DNA from: PNAI01 sp964575715
GTDB lineage: Bacteria > Pseudomonadota > Alphaproteobacteria > Rhizobiales > Xanthobacteraceae
DNA: 10,359 nucleotides
Direction: 5' to 3'
Assembly (NCBI GenBank): GCA_964575715.1
Contig: CAZNSG010000350.1
Span: 1-10,359, forward strand
Shown: positions 7,077-10,359 of the stretch, piece after piece
Layout of the letters: each line of letters begins with the position of its first letter
How positions within the stretch are numbered: the first letter of the stretch is position 1
Notes under the pieces: model-generated
The model's input: only the letters and a program-made list of their open reading frames with translations
Told to the model about the DNA's origin: nothing
Databases searched by the model: none
Program-made: the position numbers and the translations under genes

Positions 7077-7114
7077 ATCATAGTTGCCGGTCTAAACACT
7101 TAAATCCGGCTTCA
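7077..7114 (-). promoter_or_regulatory. Predicted CtrA-activated promoter of rcdA
   Basis: Read on the minus strand, TGAA-N7-TTAA (7100-7114) is one base from the CtrA consensus TTAA-N7-TTAA. Its proximal TTAA occupies the -35 position, 17 bases before a good -10 TATGAT (7077-7082). This arrangement is the standard one for CtrA-activated promoters in alphaproteobacteria. Transcription would begin near 7070, leaving a leader of about 75 bases before rcdA. Confidence 0.5.
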
Positions 7115-7123
7115 AATCGGGTT

Positions 7124-7153
7124 AAAAAAAGAGCCGTCGTTGCCGACGGCTCT
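7124..7153 (-). terminator. Strong minus-strand Rho-independent terminator
   Basis: A perfect 10-bp stem AGAGCCGTCG/CGACGGCTCT (7130-7139 with 7144-7153) around a four-base loop is followed on the minus strand by seven T residues (plus-strand A-run 7124-7130). It would end transcripts coming leftward from the DUF1192 gene, or a small RNA starting in between. It sits upstream of the predicted rcdA promoter, so it insulates rcdA from that transcription. Confidence 0.85.
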
Positions 7154-7217
7154 AAGTTGATAACAGGGAGGCGTCAAACAGAGTGGACAGGAGCCACTCA
7201 ATGTCCAGAAGTTGGAC
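7124..7217 (-). ncRNA. Candidate small RNA or structured 3' UTR of the DUF1192 gene
   Basis: On the minus strand, between a CtrA box (7242-7256) and the strong terminator, three consecutive hairpins can form: GTCCA/TGGAC (7203-7217), GAGTGG/CCACTC (7181-7199), and the terminator stem (7130-7153). No open frame fits. This order (regulator site, short structured segment, intrinsic terminator) is what a bacterial small RNA gene looks like. It could equally be the processed tail of the DUF1192 transcript. The 5' end is not defined by a clear -10; TACATT (7222-7227) is a weak option. Confidence 0.25.
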
Positions 7218-7241
7218 GGTTAATGTAATGCGCCCGAAACC

Positions 7242-7256
7242 TTAATTAATGGTTAA
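7242..7256. promoter_or_regulatory. Perfect CtrA box TTAA-N7-TTAA
   Basis: TTAATTAATGGTTAA matches the CtrA consensus exactly. Its reverse strand reads TTAACCATTAATTAA, which contains the TTAACCAT-type half site seen at many alphaproteobacterial CtrA targets. It stands 41 bases beyond the 3' end of the DUF1192 gene and about 250 bases upstream of rcdA, but beyond a terminator. Its direct target is therefore not obvious. Confidence 0.5.
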
Positions 7257-7296
7257 CGCGGGTGCCGCGGCGGGCATAGCGGCATTCGCCGGACAT

Positions 7297-7491
7297 TCAC
7301 GCTTTAAAAAATCCCTCCGCCGCCGAACGTGAGGCGTGCTTTTTCGCCATTGCCGCTTCAAGCCGGACGATCTCGACTTTGAGCAGCGCAATGCGCTCGC
7401 GCAATTCCTCGACCGAGAGCAGCGCAAGCTCCTGCCCGATCTCGTGGCTGATCTTCTTCTTTGGCCGGTCGTCGTCCTCGATGGCTGCCAT
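7297..7491 (-). CDS. DUF1192 family small protein
   Basis: A 64-residue cytoplasmic protein of the DUF1192 family, which is found in alphaproteobacteria and has no established function that I know. It has an acidic then basic start (EDDDRPKKK, 5-13), the conserved HEIGQEL-LLSVEEL-ERI block (16-34), and a heptad-rich helix with ALLKVEIVRLEAAMAKK (35-51) that could form a short coiled coil. The tail SRSAAEGFFKA is typical of the family. The ATG at 7491 has GGAG about nine bases upstream, and longer starts to 7512 have none. It is divergent from the quinone oxidoreductase (104-bp shared promoter region) and points at rcdA, with a terminator in between. The coiled coil suggests a binding partner, but no role can be given. 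Confidence 0.85.
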   Translation of the reverse strand: MAAIEDDDRPKKKISHEIGQELALLSVEELRERIALLKVEIVRLEAAMAKKHASRSAAEGFFKA

Positions 7492-7594
7492 GGCCGCTCT
7501 CCGCATGCGCAAAACTAGCGGCGGACGAGGCGGTTGTCACATCCGCTTTGGCCGCCTAAACAGACGCGCCAATCCCCCACATTCAGAGGCCGCC

Positions 7595-8593
7595 ATGCCA
7601 ACGCTGCCGTCCCGCATGACCGTGATCGCGATCAAGGCCCCCGGCGGGCCGGAAATGCTCCGACCGGAAGAGCGGCCGCTGCCCGCGCTTAGCCCGGGCG
7701 AGGTACTGGTCAAAGTGGCGGCCGCCGGCGTCAATCGCCCCGACGTGCGCCAGCGCGAAGGCAATTATCCGCCGCCCAAGGGCGCGACCGATATTCCCGG
7801 CCTTGAGATCGCGGGCGAAGTGGTGGCGCTCGGGCCCAATACCGGGCGCTGGAAAATCGGCGACAAAATCTGCGCGCTCGTGGTCGGTGGCGGTTATGCG
7901 CAATATTGCCCGGCGCATGAATCCCACGCCCTGCCGGTGCCGCCATCGCTTTCGATGGTCGAAGCCGCAGCGATTCCCGAGACATTCTTCACCGTCTGGC
8001 ACAACATGTTCGAGCGCGCGGCGCTCAAAAGCGGCGAATGGGCGCTCATCCACGGCGGCACTTCGGGCATCGGCACCACCGCAATCATGCTAGCCAAGGC
8101 CTTCGGCGCCAAGGTCATCGTCACCGCGGGTTCTGCGGAAAAATGCGACGCCGCGCGAAAACTCGGCGCCGACGTTGCCATCAACTACAAGAGCGAGGAC
8201 TTCGTCGCGCTCACCAAGAGCGCCACCGGCGGCCACGGCGCCGATGTCATCATCGACATCGTCGGCGGCGAATACATCGATCGCAATTATGACGCCGCCG
8301 CCGTCGATGGCCGCATCGTACAGGTGTCGTTTGCCGGCTCGCCGCGCTCAACCGTCGATTTCCGCCGTCTGATGTTCAAGCGCCTGACCCATACCGGCTC
8401 GACGCTGCGGGCCCGTCCGGTCGCCGAGAAGGCCGCGATCGCGCACGCGATCGAGGACAAGGTCTGGCCGCTCGTGGCCGTGGGCCGCATCAAGCCGGTC
8501 ATCGATTCCACCTTTGCGCTCAAGGATGCCGCGGCCGCCCATGCCCGCATGGAGACGAGCCTGCATATCGGCAAGATCGTCTTGACCGTCTGA
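7595..8593 (+). CDS. NAD(P)H-quinone oxidoreductase, zinc-free MDR family (PIG3 type)
   Basis: This 332-residue protein is a medium-chain dehydrogenase/reductase of the quinone oxidoreductase branch, closest in motif pattern to PIG3/TP53I3. Such enzymes reduce quinones or reactive enones with NADPH in the cytosol. The GroES-like N-terminal domain carries AAAGVNRPDVRQREGNYPPP (42-61) and the DIPGLEIAGEV strand (66-76). The Rossmann domain begins with the cofactor loop HGGTSGIG (153-160), then AFGAKVIVTAGSAEK (169-183) and ADVIIDIVGG (216-225). Neither the catalytic nor the structural zinc cysteine cluster is present. The ATG at 7595 is supported by AGAGG upstream. A second ATG at 7616 is possible, and the open frame reaching back to 7379 overlaps the divergent gene and is not real. 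The true substrate is unknown. No operon partner is visible. Confidence 0.9.
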   Translation: MPTLPSRMTVIAIKAPGGPEMLRPEERPLPALSPGEVLVKVAAAGVNRPDVRQREGNYPPPKGATDIPGLEIAGEVVALGPNTGRWKIGDKICALVVGGGYAQYCPAHESHALPVPPSLSMVEAAAIPETFFTVWHNMFERAALKSGEWALIHGGTSGIGTTAIMLAKAFGAKVIVTAGSAEKCDAARKLGADVAINYKSEDFVALTKSATGGHGADVIIDIVGGEYIDRNYDAAAVDGRIVQVSFAGSPRSTVDFRRLMFKRLTHTGSTLRARPVAEKAAIAHAIEDKVWPLVAVGRIKPVIDSTFALKDAAAAHARMETSLHIGKIVLTV

Positions 8594-8663
8594 ACCGCTT
8601 TACCGCTTGAGGGCTTGTAATCCTTGCCCTTGCGGCCGCCCGGCTGCTACTGATCGACTGCTA

Positions 8664-8829
8664 CTAGTGTGGTGGTTCAGAAGTTCCCTTCATCCCCGCC
8701 GCGAGTCCGTCAAGGGAACTTCTGAACCAAAACCACACTAGAATAATACATTGCTAGTGTCCTTTCGAATCCGAAGTTCGCCTACGGGGGTGCTGAAAAT
8801 ATAAGCGAACTTCGGATTCGGGACACTAG
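8664..8829 (+). repeat. Two-hairpin dispersed repeat, copy 2
   Basis: The better preserved copy. Hairpin 1 pairs 8664-8690 with 8712-8741 (27 bp, three unpaired A residues in the right arm). Hairpin 2 pairs 8754-8781 with 8805-8829 (25 bp, three unpaired T residues in the left arm). Each hairpin begins with CTAG and ends with CTAG. The linker is AATAATACATTG. It lies 70 bases after the oxidoreductase stop codon and 44 bases before the sensor gene ATG, so it is probably inside the sensor gene's promoter or leader region. No flanking direct repeat is visible for this copy. Confidence 0.88.
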
Positions 8830-8873
8830 CCGTGAAAACGGCACAATCTTAGGGACTTAAAGCTAGCTCAGGT

Positions 8874-10359
8874 ATGGCTGCGGGAGAGCGAACAGTACAC
8901 GGCGGCCTCAACCGGGCCTGCCTGCGCGCCGCCCTGGCGGCGCTTGCCCTTGCCGTTTTGCTTGGCCAGCCACCCGCCCGCGCGGTCGAAGCCGTGAGCA
9001 TTGGCAGCGACGCGCCCGCGATCGACCTCACCAGCGTTGTCGAACTGGTCAAGACCGAGACCGGCCAAATCCAGGTCTCGGCGGCGCCCGGCCCCGACGG
9101 CATCGTGCGCCGCATGCAGCAGCCCGCGCGCGAGGGTTCGACCAACTGGGCGGTATTTGCGCTCGCCAATACCAGCGACGAGCAGATCGATCGCCTGATC
9201 GTCGTGCCGCATTACCGCCTGGTCGGCTCCGGCATCCTGTGGCCCGACCTTGGGCTGTCGCGCGTCGTGACCATCATCCCGAGTTCCGGCGAGCGTCCCG
9301 AGCTGCAGGAGAGCGCCACCGCCGATGTCTATCGTGTCACCATCGATCCCGGCAACGTCATCACCTACATCGCGGAGCTGCGCACCGGTCACCTGCCGCA
9401 GATCTATCTGTGGGAGCCCGACGCCTACAAGGATAAAGTCAATTCGCTCACGCTCTTCCATGGCATTGTCATCGGTATTGCCGGCCTGCTCGCGCTCTTT
9501 CTCACCATCCTGTTCGTGGTCAAGGGCAGTGTGATGTTTCCCGCCGCGGCCGCGCTCAGCTGGTCGGTTCTGGTTTATATCGGCATCGACTTCGGCTTTT
9601 GGGGCAAGGTGTTCGACATGTCGTCAGGCGCCGAGCGCATCTGGCGCGCTTCCGGCGAGGCGATCCTGGCGGCAACCTTGCTCGTGTTCCTGTTTGCCTA
9701 TCTCAATCTCGGCCGTTGGCATGTGCGTTACATGCACATCACGATCGGCTGGCTCACGGTGCTTGCCGCGCTGGTCGGGCTGGCGCTTTTCGATCCGTCT
9801 ATCGCCTCAGGGATAGCGCGGCTCTCGCTCGCCGGTGTTGCCTTCCTTGGTTTCGGGCTCGTGGTCTATCTGTCAACTCACGGCTTCGACCGCGCCGTTC
9901 TGCTTATTCCAACCTGGTTCCTGCTGGTGGCCTGGACGATCGCCGCCGCCCTGACCATCACCGGTGTCGTGACCAACGACATTGTCGGCCCGGCGCTGAT
10001 CGGCGGCCTCGTGCTCATCGTCATGCTTATCGGTTTTACGGTGATGCAGCACGCCTTCGCCGGCGGCATCACCCACGGCATCGTGTCGGATGTGGAACGC
10101 CGCGCGCTCGCGCTCACCGGCGCTGGCGACATGATCTGGGACTGGGACGTGACCTCGGATCGCATTTTCACCAGCCCCGAAACCGAGCACTTGCTTGGCC
10201 TCAAGCGCGGTGCGCTTGAAGGCCCTGCCGCGCGCTGGCTCGATGTGCTCCACCCGCTTGACCGCGATCGGTTCCGTGCCTCGCTAGATGGCGTGCTTGA
10301 GCAGCGTCGCGGCCGGCTGGTGCAGGATTTCCGCCTGCGCACGCTTGACGGGCACTATC
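8874..10359 (+). CDS. Seven-transmembrane DISM-type sensor with PAS domain, C-terminus cut off by the window
   Basis: The first 495 residues of a membrane sensor, open to the last base. Residues 1-38 look like a signal peptide (hydrophobic 18-31, cleavage after ARA). Residues about 40-190 form a periplasmic domain with the beta-rich pattern of 7TMR-DISM extracellular modules (NWAVFALANTSDEQIDRLIV at 91-110). Seven membrane segments follow, near 193-217, 221-241, 260-280, 286-306, 313-334, 341-363 and 369-391. A PAS domain begins about 408 (TGAGDMIWDWDVTSDRIFTS at 415-434, then WLDVLHPLDRDRF at 455-467). The output domain lies beyond the edge; in related rhizobial proteins it is often GGDEF and/or EAL, making a cyclic-di-GMP enzyme, but a histidine kinase is possible. 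The ATG at 8874 is the only good start after the stop at 8850; the CAGG before it is a weak ribosome site. Confidence 0.8.
   Translation, partial: MAAGERTVHGGLNRACLRAALAALALAVLLGQPPARAVEAVSIGSDAPAIDLTSVVELVKTETGQIQVSAAPGPDGIVRRMQQPAREGSTNWAVFALANTSDEQIDRLIVVPHYRLVGSGILWPDLGLSRVVTIIPSSGERPELQESATADVYRVTIDPGNVITYIAELRTGHLPQIYLWEPDAYKDKVNSLTLFHGIVIGIAGLLALFLTILFVVKGSVMFPAAAALSWSVLVYIGIDFGFWGKVFDMSSGAERIWRASGEAILAATLLVFLFAYLNLGRWHVRYMHITIGWLTVLAALVGLALFDPSIASGIARLSLAGVAFLGFGLVVYLSTHGFDRAVLLIPTWFLLVAWTIAAALTITGVVTNDIVGPALIGGLVLIVMLIGFTVMQHAFAGGITHGIVSDVERRALALTGAGDMIWDWDVTSDRIFTSPETEHLLGLKRGALEGPAARWLDVLHPLDRDRFRASLDGVLEQRRGRLVQDFRLRTLDGHY

Noticed and set aside
5807..8829. Composite transposon bounded by the two repeat copies
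   Set aside because: The enclosed genes are ordinary backbone (rpmE, rcdA, DUF1192), there is no transposase, base composition does not change, and the 13-bp direct repeat flanks copy 1 alone, not the whole block.
8868..9461. 197-codon minus-strand open frame at the start of the sensor gene
   Set aside because: Shadow of the plus-strand signal peptide and periplasmic domain; no ribosome site and no family pattern.
9599..10219. 206-codon plus-strand open frame in the sensor gene
   Set aside because: Another frame of the same strand; the frame from 8874 encodes seven clear membrane helices and a PAS domain across this region.

Overview
The window is high-GC DNA from an alphaproteobacterium, most likely a Hyphomicrobiales (Rhizobiales) member close to Bradyrhizobium, Pseudolabrys or other Xanthobacteraceae. 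The reasons are an RcdA (DUF1465) gene beside a DUF1192 gene and a cysteine-free L31 gene, CtrA-type TTAA-N7-TTAA sites, dense CCG/GCC codon use, and several intergenic palindromic repeat families of a kind I associate with this group. No rRNA, tRNA, CRISPR array, transposase or phage gene is visible.

Layout, left to right: a gene-free leader with two abutting palindromic repeats (199-352); a propionyl-CoA synthetase gene (374-2293, +); a cloverleaf-like repeat (2341-2477); an orphan Bug/TctC-type periplasmic binding protein (2637-3698, +); another palindromic repeat (3734-3882); an MsbA-like ABC exporter half-transporter (3959-5776, -); copy 1 of a two-hairpin repeat (5819-5984), flanked by a 13-bp direct repeat; rpmE (6123-6359, +) with a good sigma70-like promoter; a long bidirectional terminator (6398-6437); rcdA (6469-6996, -); an unusually regulatory-looking gap (6997-7296) with a CtrA-type promoter, a strong minus-strand terminator and a perfect CtrA box; a DUF1192 gene (7297-7491, -); a PIG3-type quinone oxidoreductase (7595-8593, +); copy 2 of the two-hairpin repeat (8664-8829); and the first 495 codons of a 7TM-DISM/PAS sensor running off the right edge (8874-10359, +).

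The genes are mostly single transcription units of core metabolism, transport, translation and cell-cycle control, and do not form one pathway. PrpE and the Bug receptor could both handle short carboxylates, but a repeat separates them. The middle block (ABC exporter, rpmE, rcdA, DUF1192) looks like vertically inherited chromosomal backbone.

The most interesting material is non-coding. First, the two-hairpin repeat has two copies about 90% alike, each built from two related bulged hairpins facing opposite ways, and copy 1 carries what looks like a target duplication. Second, the rcdA-DUF1192 gap may encode a CtrA-linked small RNA. I found no clear sign of a new multi-gene system.
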